A stretch of DNA of 41,679 nucleotides, taken from positions 19,138 through 60,816 of the forward strand of contig JAHLWZ010000884.1 of the NCBI GenBank assembly GCA_020536535.1, in the 5' to 3' direction. Below are positions 19,247-29,251 of the stretch, piece after piece (within the stretch, counting starts at the first letter, position 1; every line of letters starts with the position of its first letter). A program made the position numbers and the translations under genes. The notes under the pieces are model-generated. The model was not told where the DNA came from and did no database searches. It worked only from the letters and a program-made list of their open reading frames with translations. Source of the stretch: Pelomyxa schiedti (taxonomy: Eukaryota; Evosea; Pelobiontida; Pelomyxidae).

Positions 19247-21953
19247 ATGGAGTCAGGCGCAAGAGACGACGGCGGCAGCACCCGAACCCCGGCATATGCC
19301 GCTCACCACGAGGAGGACAGCGATGTTGGGGCCACCGCGTCGTCCCCTCCACCACCACCACCACCAGGCACGGAGGCGGAGACAGGGAGGGCCCCCGGTT
19401 GCGGCGAGGGCGAGGGCGACGCCGCGGGCCGGGACGAGGAGGGGGACGGGGCTGCAACTGCGGCTGCGGCTGTGGCTGCGGCCGAGGCGGAGGAGGATGA
19501 GGATGAGGAGCTGCTCACGGGCTACGAGTACATCCCAGCGACGGAGCTGCTGTTCAACAGGGTCACTGATGAAATAGGCTCGGGGCAGTTTGGGAAAGTC
19601 TATAGAGGTCGTAGTTGTTGTTGTTGTTGTTGTGGCTGTGTGAACTAGGTGTACCTTCACTTAACTAAGTCCCAACACCAATTAAGTGTTGTGGTTTTGT
19701 TTCATTCCCTGGTATTAGTAGGTGTACAATAAAAGTGAAATATATATGTTGATTTTAACATAAATTCTTTTTCCTTCCTTGATTGCATTTTGGTGACTTT
19801 GATTCCAGCTAACTGCAGAGGGAAACCTGTTGCTGTTAAAGTTATGCAGTGTCCTGAGAACTGTTTTAATGTAAGCAAGTATTTTCCCTACAAGTTGTTT
19901 TGGATAAAACTACCTGTTAAACAGTTACTTCAAGACTACCGAAAAGAGGCTGCCATAATGAAGAAACTACATGTTCCAAATGTTGTACAATTTCTTGGTG
20001 TTTGCACTACCCCGAGTGAATTTATGATTGTTACAGAGCTTCTAAACGCAGATTTATCTCAGGTTTCTTTGCTCTTCGTTCTCACCTTCCTATGTCATAA
20101 CTTCTGTGTAGGTTTTACAAGATCCAGAGGTGTTGCATTCTCTCTCCCTTGATACACGTCTTCAAATTGCAAGGGAAACGGTATTCCAATTCGACAACAG
20201 TTTCTTTCTGCTAAGTACGCTCTAGGCATGTGGTATGAGTTGGCTTCACGGTATTAGCCACATAATTCACTGTGACCTTAAACCTGCAAGTATGTCACAA
20301 AAATCTTTTTCTAATTCTAAGTTCCCTCGCCCTTAGATCTGCTACTGGATGAGTCTTTCCATGTCAAAGTATGTGACTTTGGTCTTTCCTCTGAGAAAAA
20401 GCTTAGAGGGTTGAACTTCGACAACTTTTCGTTGAAGGGAACTTGTATGACATCCCCGTTCTTTTTTATGTAATACAAACACATGTAGTGGTCTATATGC
20501 CCCCAGAGCGACTGTCAGGCGATGCATTCAACGAGAAATCTGATGTGTACTCTTATGGGCTTATTTTATATGAACTATTTACGGGCCTTTCTATTTATGA
20601 GCATCATAACAACGAAGCTACATTCATTGACGTATGCCCTGTGTACCTATTACAGTAATTCCAGTAATGCATTGCAGGCAGTTACGACTCACAAAGAACG
20701 TCCAAAGTTTCCAGAAAACCATGGGCTACCTGCAAAACTTGTTCAACTTATCGAATCCTGTTGGGATCCCGTCTTTAAAAACAGACCTCGATTCTCCAAA
20801 GTGTTAGCCAGCCTGGAAGCCCTCAACGTGGAAGTAGTTTTAGGTAACACAAAACTCGCCACCTTCTGGGAAAAAAACTTTTTCAATCCTGTATGCTATC
20901 AATTCCTTCTGTGAACGTACTTATGAACAGTATTTCAGTTTGTGGATTCTGTTAATTTTACCTTGCTCGTTCAAAAGCTTCAGTTAAGCCTGGACAAAGA
21001 ATTTGTTCTTGCAGAGCTTGAAGGACTAAATAAATTACTACGTATGGCACAGCATCACAAACCATTTCCCAACCTCTAAAATAGGAGCTCTATCAAACAG
21101 CAGAGATCGTTTAGAACCAGTTGTCACAATGAAGACACTGAAATACTTAAATGAGTGTTTCGGAGACTTCTTCTATCCCCCAGATGGCTATGCTGTTGCC
21201 CATGAGGTAACACTTCTCTAACTTTGTACTTAATCTTACCCATTTTTCCTCAGATGTGCCTTATCTCCACAAAACCATGGTTCCACTTCAGTCTGGTACG
21301 ACCGATGGCCGATTCCAGATTGTCCGGCCGTCCTCCCAACACCTTCTTGGTACACCTTCCTTGGGTTTTTTTATTTTATTTTATTTTATTTTATTTTTGT
21401 TTCCGTGCACACTCACCCACTCAAGGTCCGCCTCGGCACAGAGAATCCCGCAGCGGAACCATTCACCATAAGTAAAATGTCACAAGGCCGGGTGACTCTT
21501 CACCGGCGTGTACAAAGACTTACTGCCACAGCTTCCAGTACCAGCCCTAGTCTGCTGCCATCACCACAATCAGAACCTTCAACAGCAACTTCAACAGTTG
21601 CAAACCCAATTCCCCAAATGACGTCATCACCAGACAGTTGCCTAAACGTCATCACAACCACACGCACAGAATCCCCCCCCGCGTTGTCAGCAACGTCGAC
21701 AATTACAGCAACGACGACGACGATGACGTCACCCTGCTCCACTGCGTCACCACCATCAACACCCATAATACCCGGGGCCACAGGGGCACAACCCCGGGAC
21801 ATATTGAGCGTCGCACTGAGTCGCGGCAGGGTAGTGCAGGCATATACACTGACCGATCTGATAGATGCTCTCGTGAAGATGGGGGCACTGGGTGCGCCGT
21901 GTCCTCAAACCGACCCTGCAAGTTGCGGAACCCCTAATGACGACTGGACTTGA
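19247..21953 (+). CDS. SHK-type protein kinase with C-terminal SH2 domain
   Basis: ATG 19247 begins an acidic, Pro/Ala-rich head. The kinase follows over about eight exons: DEIGSGQFGKVYR (P-loop), GKPVAVKVMQC (Lys), YRKEAAIMKKLHVPNVVQFL (helix C Glu), MIVTELLNADLSQ, IIHCDLKPANLLLDESFHVK (catalytic loop), VCDFGLSSEKKLRG, GTLVYMPPERLSGDAFNEKS, DVYSYGLILYELFTG and a C-lobe ending IESCWDPVFKNRPRFSKVL. After a helical linker (TMKTLKYLNECFGDFFYPP) comes an SH2 domain: PWFHFSLVRPMADSRLSGRP, PNTFLVRLGTENPAAEPFTI, SKMSQGRVTLHRRV. The kinase-then-SH2 order is that of Dictyostelium SHK proteins. HCD replaces HRD, so this is a non-RD kinase. The SH2 is split by about 90 Ser/Thr/Pro residues before its likely last helix (VVQAYTLTDLIDALVKMGAL). 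Substrates are unknown. Confidence 0.8.
21365..21398. repeat. (TTTTA)n microsatellite in an SHK intron
   Basis: Five to six copies of a TTTTA unit lie inside the intron between the two SH2-coding exons (about 21352-21426). It acts as an extended pyrimidine/T tract upstream of the acceptor CTCAAG and is likely to vary in length between strains. Confidence 0.6.
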
Positions 21954-22279
21954 TTGGTTGCTTGAGGATTGTGATCCTGAGTTGTAATGTAATATCCTGT
22001 AGATGTCACTAACAACACCCTTTGTTTATGATGGAGTTTTGTTATGAATGAGAAAACTTGCTCTTTTTCCCTGTGTCCATAGCTTCAAACAAAGAAATAG
22101 TGTGAAGCAGCTGCACCCAAAGCCCTTAATTGAAGAAAAGGTCGTTCACTGAATTCCGCGAAAGAAACCAATCGTAACGATGGTAAGCCAGTTCCCAGTT
22201 GCCTGCTGCGTCTACCACGAAACCAATATAATGTACAATTGTTGGGCAGAGTAGGTTTTCAGCCAACAGGGCGTTTCAT

Positions 22280-23578
22280 ATGAACCTGAGCGAGCGAATT
22301 GCTCAGGAGGAGAAGCTTTCTGTCATGAACAGGGTCGTTCAGTGCGCACCAACTGTTTATGAGTTATTTTTATACTGAGTTTGCGTAATGTTTTTAGGGA
22401 AGACAGAGCCGCACATAATGCTGCACATTGGGAAGATAGGTCATGTGACAAAATGCTTATGGCAATTGCAAAGGCGGAGTACAAGAGACTGAAGGAAATT
22501 GATGCAGCTGCACTGGCACTCAGAAGATCGAAGTTGCCTTCCTAAATCCTACTTTCCCACTGTATTGTGACAGCAAAACGGCTACAGGCTAAAAGCACTG
22601 CTAAATGGTGAGGACCAGATATACAAAAAGGAGTTATTTGACCTGCAACAGAAAGGACTTGTACATTACCACCCACCATAATATCTCTTACCCCATTTTC
22701 AACTGAAGACTGAATAAGTGGCTTTCAGGTGTCTATCCCCCTTCCCACTGTTTCGGAGACTGCTCTTCCAATACCTGGGGAACGCTCAACTTTCGTGGAA
22801 CCACGACGCGTTTCGAGGATGCAGCTCGATGCTCAAATTATAGAACGAAGTGGGAGTGGGCACAGGACCCGGCAGCCGAGTGACTCAAGAGGGGTTTTGA
22901 CTTCGAATTCCTCACAAGTATTCAATCTATCTCTTTTTAAATGATATTAATACAAGGTTTTCCAGCCCTCAAGCAGATCACCTCTACGAGCCCCGTTTGC
23001 AACCCACTTGCCAGAAACACCAGAACTTTCTAGCCCCCCGCATTCGTCCCGGGATTCCTCACATATTTCCCCTTTGTCAGCTAGTCACTCCCCGTTAGTA
23101 TCACCAAATCAGTCCCAGTCTTCTTGGAGCCCAAGAGAATACCCAGCAGCAGAAGACCAAGAGCCCGGTCACCTACTTGACTTTGATGAAACACGGTAAC
23201 TTTCCCTTCGAAGTCACACTTCTCCGATTGTCACCACTAACACCTCCCTGCAGGCCCCGCTCCCAAGTTCACAGCCGGTCCCGCGAGCCCAGCACCCAAA
23301 ATTCACCCGATTACAACGACTCACAAGAGCCCCTCCCGGCTACACACTACTACCAGCAGCCCGACAATTCCAGCGATCCCATGGCCTACAACTACCAGCA
23401 GCAGCAAGTTCAACACCACCACCACCACCACAACAACAACAACAGCAGCGGCTTCAACAGCCCAGTGGCCCGCACACCCACTCGCCGCATTCGAGGCCGT
23501 GCCGACAATTACCAATACCCCTCACCTCCCCCTAACCTCACCCCTCGCCAACACAATCTCGCTCATCACGCCTGGTGA
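22280..23578 (+). CDS. CFAP141-like N-terminal motif protein with long disordered tail
   Basis: ATG 22280 opens MNLSERIAQEEKLSVMNRVV, joined to QEDRAAHNAAHWEDRSCDKM, LMAIAKAEYKRLKEIDAAAL and then RRSKLKALLNGEDQIYKKEL plus FDLQQKGL. The last block has the pattern R-R-x-x-L-x-x-L-L-x-x-E-x-x-x-Y-x-x-E-L-x-x-x-G-L, seen in small axonemal proteins such as CFAP141. A 68-nt intron after QKGL (donor GTACATTACC) links in phase 0 to VSIPLPTVSETALPIPGERS; if that intron is retained, the protein ends at 22681 at 96 residues, close to CFAP141's length. The remaining exons encode a Ser/Pro/Gln/His/Asn-rich disordered tail with poly-His and poly-Asn, ending HNLAHHAW-stop. A ciliary role is inference from the motif only. 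Confidence 0.6.
23417..23455. repeat. CAC/CAA/CAG triplet tract encoding His and Asn runs
   Basis: (CAC)n followed by (AAC)n and (AGC) triplets in the last exon of the CFAP-like gene, read as poly-His then poly-Asn/Ser. Homopolymer runs of this kind are frequent in amoebozoan proteomes. Confidence 0.6.
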
Positions 23579-23751
23579 CACCCCAGCGAACCCCCCTCCC
23601 GTTGTGCTCTCTTGTCTGGCCTGTGAGTGTGCCGTGCCCACTGCCAGTCAGTCAGTTCCACCCGTTTCTCGGTTTTTTCGAGGAACGATCTCCAGCCTCT
23701 CGAGGAAACGAAAAAGAGAAACCAACCAAGCACATAAAGTAAGTAGAGCGA

Positions 23752-25830
23752 TGTCGTACTTTGACCCCAGTTGCCAGGCGAGTGTGTTTTGCTACCGGCT
23801 GGACGCGGAGGGCCGGTGCGTCGGGTCGCCGCTCGTGGACGCCATCAAGGACGCCAGGCGGCGCGACGGCGACGCGGCCCGCGACGCCCTGCGGTCCCTT
23901 AACCGAAACCTCAGGGTCCTGGGCCCGGGCGCCCACACGGCGCCGTGCCAAAAGTGGAAGCCAATCAGGCCTCCTCCCGCCGAGTCTCCTGCCGTGGTGA
24001 CGTCAGCGCCGACTAGCAACTGCACTGCGGTGACGAGAACGGTTGAAACGACACTGGATAGCGAGACGATGAACACCGATTCAAACTTGGTTGCAACTGC
24101 AGTTTCTGGTTCTTCTACTTCTGTTCCTACTCCTACTCCTGCTCCTGCTCCTGTTCATACTATTTCTTCATCAGCTTGTTCTGCTTCTGTCACTGGCAGC
24201 GTGACTGGGGAGTTGGTTGGTGTGGATGTAGATAGGGATAGGAGGGAAGTGTTGGCATTCATATTTGGTGAGAAGATGTGGAGTTCTTTGGCTGAGAGTA
24301 GGGCTATAGCTGTATTACTTGGGCAGGCCATTGGTGATGCGCTGGGCGCTCGTCTTGAGGTTGCCACTGTTTATAATAATTATTCTTTTAAGGATGAAAT
24401 TGGTTTCATATCATTTGGGTTTTTGGCAGTGATTAACAGTTCTGCAGTTCAAGCCAGTACGGTATGGAATAGAGACTCTTCACGGTACTCTCTGATGGGA
24501 CACGCCTCCAACTTAACTTCTTGCATTCACAGATATGGGAGAGGAAGCCTGCATGAATTTCGGATTGAAACCTGGTCAATGGACTGATGACAATTCAATG
24601 GGTTAGGTTGATTAATCTTGTTTACAAACGTAACGACTTCTACTTTTTTCTACAGGTTTATGCCTGGCAGGTATCCCACCCATCACTACACTTTTCCTGT
24701 CATGCTTAAAGTGATGTTGTAGACTCCCTTCTTTTCACAAAAGGAGTTTTTGACCCTCACGATTTGATGCTTCGGTTCCAGGCTTGGTGGAATGGAGGCT
24801 ATAACAATGCCTTTGCTGCCGATGAGGAAAGAGAGGACCATGTAGGAGCATCCTAATTTGCTTTCATCTCTCAAAGTGACATAGGGTTCTGTTGGACTGG
24901 GAGGAAATGTATGGTTTTCACTTGCAACCAAATCAGCTGATCATACCAGATTTCGATGTCAATGTCCTCATACATCAGGGAAGGGCATGCATACACCAAG
25001 GCAGGGGATTCCAAGACCTCAGGGAATGGTTCTGTGATGCGAAATGCTGCTCCTGTTGTCTGCCATCATGACAACATTGAAGAAGCTATGGAGGTTTAGT
25101 ACCTCATTCACAAGCTTTAATTGCCACTCACAGTTCCCAGATTGCCAGACTCCAAAGCCTGGTCACTCACCAGGGAGAAGAAGCATCTGAGTGTTGCCGG
25201 CTCATGGCTCACATCGAAGTTCAAGGTTGACTTCCTTGTTGTTACTTCGTATTTTTATAACCCAGTTTGTATAAAGCTATCAACGGGGGAAGCAAACGTC
25301 AAGTTTTAACAAATCTGCCCAGCACTTTCCATTCGCCATGCAAATCGGTAATGGCCCTTGCTTGCAGCCAGATGGAAGAAGAGGACCCAGATAGAGACTG
25401 GCGCTGGATGGCAGACAAGTACTACTACAGCCCAAAAAGGGCAACACAACAGCCCGGCTATGTAGGGTCGTATGCTATGGATGCATTGGCCATGGCCCTT
25501 CACTGCCTATGGGTGTATGGATTCCCCGGCTTTCTTACATCATCTAATTCGCATTCAACTTTCCTCAAAGTACAAATTCCTTCTCGCAAGCCCTGTTGAT
25601 GTCGGCAAACCAATGTGGGGATGCTGATTCAGTGACATCAGTTACTGGACAACTTGCTGGTTCCTTGTATGAATATCTCCATTCCCCTGAATGCCAAGCT
25701 TATTCACTTTCCTAGTTATGGAGCGTCAAGTATCCCCCGCTCCTGGATGAACAAGCTTCTTCTGTGGGATTTCAATGGAGATACAGCCCTTCGTGCATAC
25801 TACCTCTTTCATCACGTTTGGGTTCTGTAA
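23752..25830 (+). CDS. ADP-ribosylglycohydrolase (ARH/DraG family)
   Basis: The ARH fold is spread over many exons. Recognisable motifs in order: IAVLLGQAIGDALGARLE (first helix), KPGQWTDDNSM (metal-binding TDD, about 24560-24600), LMLRFQAWWNGGYNNAF, SGNGSVMRNAAPVV (about 25025), IATHSSQIARLQSLVTHQGE, GYVGSYAMDALAMALHC, QCGDADSVTSVTGQLAGSLY (second metal site GDADS), and SSIPRSWMNKLLLWDF near the stop TAA 25830. These enzymes are Mg-dependent hydrolases that remove ADP-ribose from proteins or related substrates. ATG 23752 adds about 180-200 residues before the catalytic core: a Cys/Arg-rich GC-rich part of unknown function and a Ser/Thr/Pro linker. The exon after GARLE (24390-24540) is not resolved. 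The target, whether Arg-, Ser- or free ADP-ribose, cannot be told. Confidence 0.8.
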
Positions 25831-26208
25831 TATCAGCTGATAGTTTGTTTGAGCGTTGCGGTGTTTGACCTACAAGTCCACCTTAAATACACTATGCAAT
25901 ATCCTTTGTGCCACTTTTCACTTCCAAAAACAGCAAAAATGTGCACAGATTGGGAGACCACAAAGCACACGCGTGTGTCTTGGGTACTAAAATCTGAAAG
26001 CGAATATTGGATGATAACCACGAGGAATCCAACAACCTCAGTGTGGACCCTTCAATTTCACCCTAAACCTCTGTGCGAAATCGGAAAAAAGAAGGAAGGC
26101 AGTCCTGGACCCGTGTAGGATTATGGGAGGTGCCACGAACGAAAATGGATACAATCTTTTTTTTTTTTGTGCTACTTAGGTTTTGTTATAACAATGTGGT
26201 AGTAGTGA
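25831..26208. other. Convergent intergenic region, ARH (+) / guanine deaminase (-)
   Basis: About 380 bp with short open frames on both strands but no family match and no exon-like continuity with either flank. A 12-nt T run lies at about 26157-26168. No RNA gene is seen. Confidence 0.4.
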
Positions 26209-27823
26209 TTAGCCAATAACCCTTGTGCCAGAGACGTAGACTTCCTTAATGTTCCTGTCATCACCGGAAAAGAAGAACTTCTGGAACATATCAGACAGGG
26301 TTTCAAAGCCGAATAGATCAATGGGGCCATTGGCAGCTGCGGCGTCAACGAGAAGAGCGTCAAATGCCTTGCCAACCACAAAGTTGCCTACGAGATTATC
26401 CATATTAAGAGCAGCGGCACCACCAAGCGTAGCAAGGTAGAAAGCCTCTATGTAGGTAAGAGCAGTATCCGGTGGATTTGGTGATGTGTGGGAGGACGCT
26501 TCGGAGCACTGCGTTTGGGTAAAGTGCACAGCCTGAGAGGCTGTTATGGCATCACGCATTGCACCCAGCATGGATGCATGGTATCCACCACTTACGTCCG
26601 TACCAAGTCCAACTTTAATTCCGCGACTAAGTAGACGTTTTACAGGACAACAACCCGAGCCAAGGTTAAAGTTGGATGTGGGACAGTGTATAACAGAGGA
26701 GTCTGTTGTTTGGTTAATGTTTCGCATCTAGAGCTTCACTAGTACGTTTTTGTGCTATCAGTGTCAGTTCTTCATCAGATAGATATATCCCATGAGCAAG
26801 AATGGTTTTGGGAGTCAGTAATCCATGGTTGTCATAAATATGTGCGTAGGCCACTTCATTGTAAAGGGAGACTGTATACTTGATCTCGTTCCTGTTTTCT
26901 GAAATATGAGTCTGAATGGGGGCATCGTTCTCCCGGGCAATTTCAGCAAGACCCTATTATCAGTGAGAAAAGCAAAAAGATTGTAATACAACATACTGTC
27001 ATCAAATCTGAAGTACAACTTATCACAAATCGTGGAGTGATGATTGGTGATACAAGAGAAGAAGCTGTTGTCTTAAAATGTTCCAGAAATTTGCGAGTGT
27101 TTTGTAAAGATGAGGCTGTTTCCTCGATATCTATACAAGATTAAGTGTAATTAAAAAAAAGACGTTCAAGTACAATGATCTGGTGACTCGCCCTTCCTGT
27201 CCATATTAACCTTTCCAACGAAGCCGCGTTGACCTAGAGAGTTCATAATTTCAACAAGAAGATTGCTGGCTTCAAGGTGGATCGTTGCAAAGTAAGATGC
27301 CGTGGTGGTACCGTTCTTGAGTGTGCGTTGCACTATCCTTGTGTAGACCTATTCAGGAAGTAAGTTTCAAGGTAACAAAAGGGGCAACGGAAAACCCACA
27401 GCCTTGGCAAAGGCCATATCAGAGAATTTTGATTCGTAATTGAACGTGTAAGTGTTAAGCCACTCCAATAGGGCCAAATTGGATCCAAGACCCACAAACG
27501 AGTATCTGTTTGTCGCCATTGATCAGAAATGAAAGGACATAACAACACCCACATCTCACATAGAAAAACCAACAAAGTACAAACTGAGGTGCATGGATGT
27601 GTCCGTCAATGAATCCCGGAACGAAAAATTGGGTCGGAGACAACTGACGCAGAGTTACCCCCGTAGGAGGCACATAGGTCGATGCGTCAGGAACAACAAA
27701 CGCGATCTTGCCGTTTGCGCCGATACCGATCGCCGCATCTGGCATTATTTGCAACTGCCCATCTGCGCCGCAGTGTACCAACCCACCCCGGAACCCCGTA
27801 ACAGCGACACCACCACTGGCCAT
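26209..27823 (-). CDS. GDA: Guanine deaminase
   Basis: The start is taken as ATG 27823 (MASGGVAVTGFRGGLVHCGA); an in-frame ATG at 27895 would add 24 very basic residues. The amidohydrolase barrel shows PTQFFVPGFIDGHIHAPQF (HxH zinc ligands), QTHISENRNEIKY, KTILAHGIYLSDEELTLIA, HCPTSNFNLGSG and GIKVGLGTDVSGGYHASMLG (catalytic Asp), ending in FDALLVDAAAANG and a 26209 TAA stop. The GTDVSGGYHASM spelling is specific for guanine deaminase. It converts guanine to xanthine and ammonia in the cytosol, committing guanine to breakdown. Introns are short (for example about 27345-27400 and 27500-27590). It sits 165 bp downstream of the adenylate kinase gene on the same strand. Confidence 0.9.
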
Positions 27824-27960
27824 CCTTTTCCTTTCTACTATGTTTGGTTTTTTTTCTGTTCTTTTTTTTTTCCTTCTCGGATCTCGACGTTTCAAGATAA
27901 AAAGAAAGGTGTTGGTCCTCGAAAAGCGTCGAAAAGAAAAAGGGTAAAATAAAGAGTCTG

Positions 27961-27966
27961 TTTATT
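27961..27966 (-). terminator. AATAAA poly(A) signal downstream of adenylate kinase
   Basis: Minus-strand AATAAA lies about 22 nt past the adenylate kinase stop at 27988, a typical position for a cleavage/polyadenylation signal. Confidence 0.45.
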
Positions 27967-27987
27967 TTTAGGGTGTTGGGTGTCACG

Positions 27988-29122
27988 TCATAGACCAAGG
28001 GATTGTTTGACTGAGGAGAGGACAGCCTCTTCAGTCACAATTGGTAGGTTACCAGGTACGTGATATAGTGGTATCCTGCATTCATTGACAAGGTACTGAA
28101 GAGCGGGAACTGTTTTGGTGGAGTACTCTTCCAGACGAGAATCGATCTTCTCAAGAGAGTCATCAGAGCGCTGAATCACATCAACACCACATTGTGGGCA
28201 CACCTGCAGAAGTAGAATGTTGCTTTTGGTTTACTTGGTTTGTGTAAATTAGAAGTACCTTTCCATCTTTTGGGGGCTTGTAAACAATATGAAAAACCTT
28301 TCCACAGGATGGACATATTCTCCTACCAACAGTTCGGGCTCGTACAATTTCATCCGAATTTTCAACCAATATTATTGCGTCAATCCTTGTACCAAGTGCA
28401 TTACGTAAATCCATCAGGTGCTTGGCCTGGCTTAGGGGTAAGAAAGAAAGGAAGTACGGTTGATGTTGAAGGTACTTGATCAAGGGTGCGTGGATAGCCG
28501 TCAAGTATAAGACCTCGCCCAGATTCCTTTTTGAACAACGAATCAAACAGCATATTCGTTATTGTATCTGGAACATAACGCCCACAGTCAACAAAGAACT
28601 TTGCTTTCATGCCTAGAACAATATCATCAACTTCCTCCTCACTCTGTGTGCAATTAGGTCAGGTAAACCCCATTCCTCTGCATCGAAAAAAAAACACCAA
28701 CCGAAAGTGGCAGCAAGACCCTCTTGATTTCTTCATCTGGCACAAATTGGTTTGCCAAAGGATCATAGAAGTCAGATGTGAGACCAGCATACTCCACCCT
28801 TGAAACCTAACGTGGCACATTGAGCTGCATTCACATTGAACAATTTCCGCAAATCAAAACTCAGAAGGGAGACCTTATTCAAGTAGAACCTGAACATGTT
28901 CCCCGTCGACACCTGCTTCAGCCCAAACAACCCCGCCAAGGCCTCGATCCTCGGCTGCTTCCCTGACCCGCTCTTCCCCATCACCACCAAGTTGGTCGCG
29001 CCGCCGGTCCCCGTGAGGCCCCTGGCGGCTCCAGCCTCCGCCTCGCCGCAGCCGATGACGTCATCTCGCCCACTTGCAACTGTACTGTTGGACACAGCCG
29101 CCTCCTCTGCTGCCCCTTGCAT
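27988..29122 (-). CDS. Adenylate kinase family, zinc-lid form, altered P-loop
   Basis: Start ATG 29122, followed by a GC-rich Ala/Gly leader of about 40 residues. The core begins NLVVMGKSGSGKQPRIEALA and GLFGLKQVSTGNMFRFY, then SRVEYAGLTSDFYDPLANQF, EEVDDIVLGMKAKFFVDCGR, LILDGYPRTLDQV (NMP binding), IDAIILVENSDEIVRARTVG, RRICPSCGKVFHIVYKPP and, after an intron near 28205-28260, VCPQCGVDVIQRSDDSLEKI. The four lid cysteines (CxxC...CxxC) would hold zinc, as in bacterial and many protist adenylate kinases. It would interconvert ATP+AMP and 2 ADP. Oddity: the usual P-loop GKGT reads GKQP, so the Thr/Ser after the lysine is missing. The window cannot show whether this is a normal divergent form or lowers activity. 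Introns include about 28835-28882. Confidence 0.85.
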
Positions 29123-29251
29123 CACAGTTCACCTTTTCGTTCATAGGCTCCCGGTCGTCGTCTACGGTGCCCAAGTCGTAATCATTCGTTGTGGAGTGTG
29201 GGCGAGTGGCGGAAGGTAAAAAAATTTTTTTTTTGTTTTCTTTTTGTCGTT

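Noticed and set aside
19600-19632. GTT triplet run read as poly-Cys after the kinase P-loop
   Set aside because: It lies inside an intron (GTCGTAG... to ATTCCAG at about 19808) whose removal restores the kinase reading YRANCRGKPVAVKV.
25849-26118. 89-codon plus-strand frame in the ARH/guanine deaminase gap
   Set aside because: No family resemblance, and it begins only 20 bp after the ARH stop with a non-ATG codon at its 5' end.
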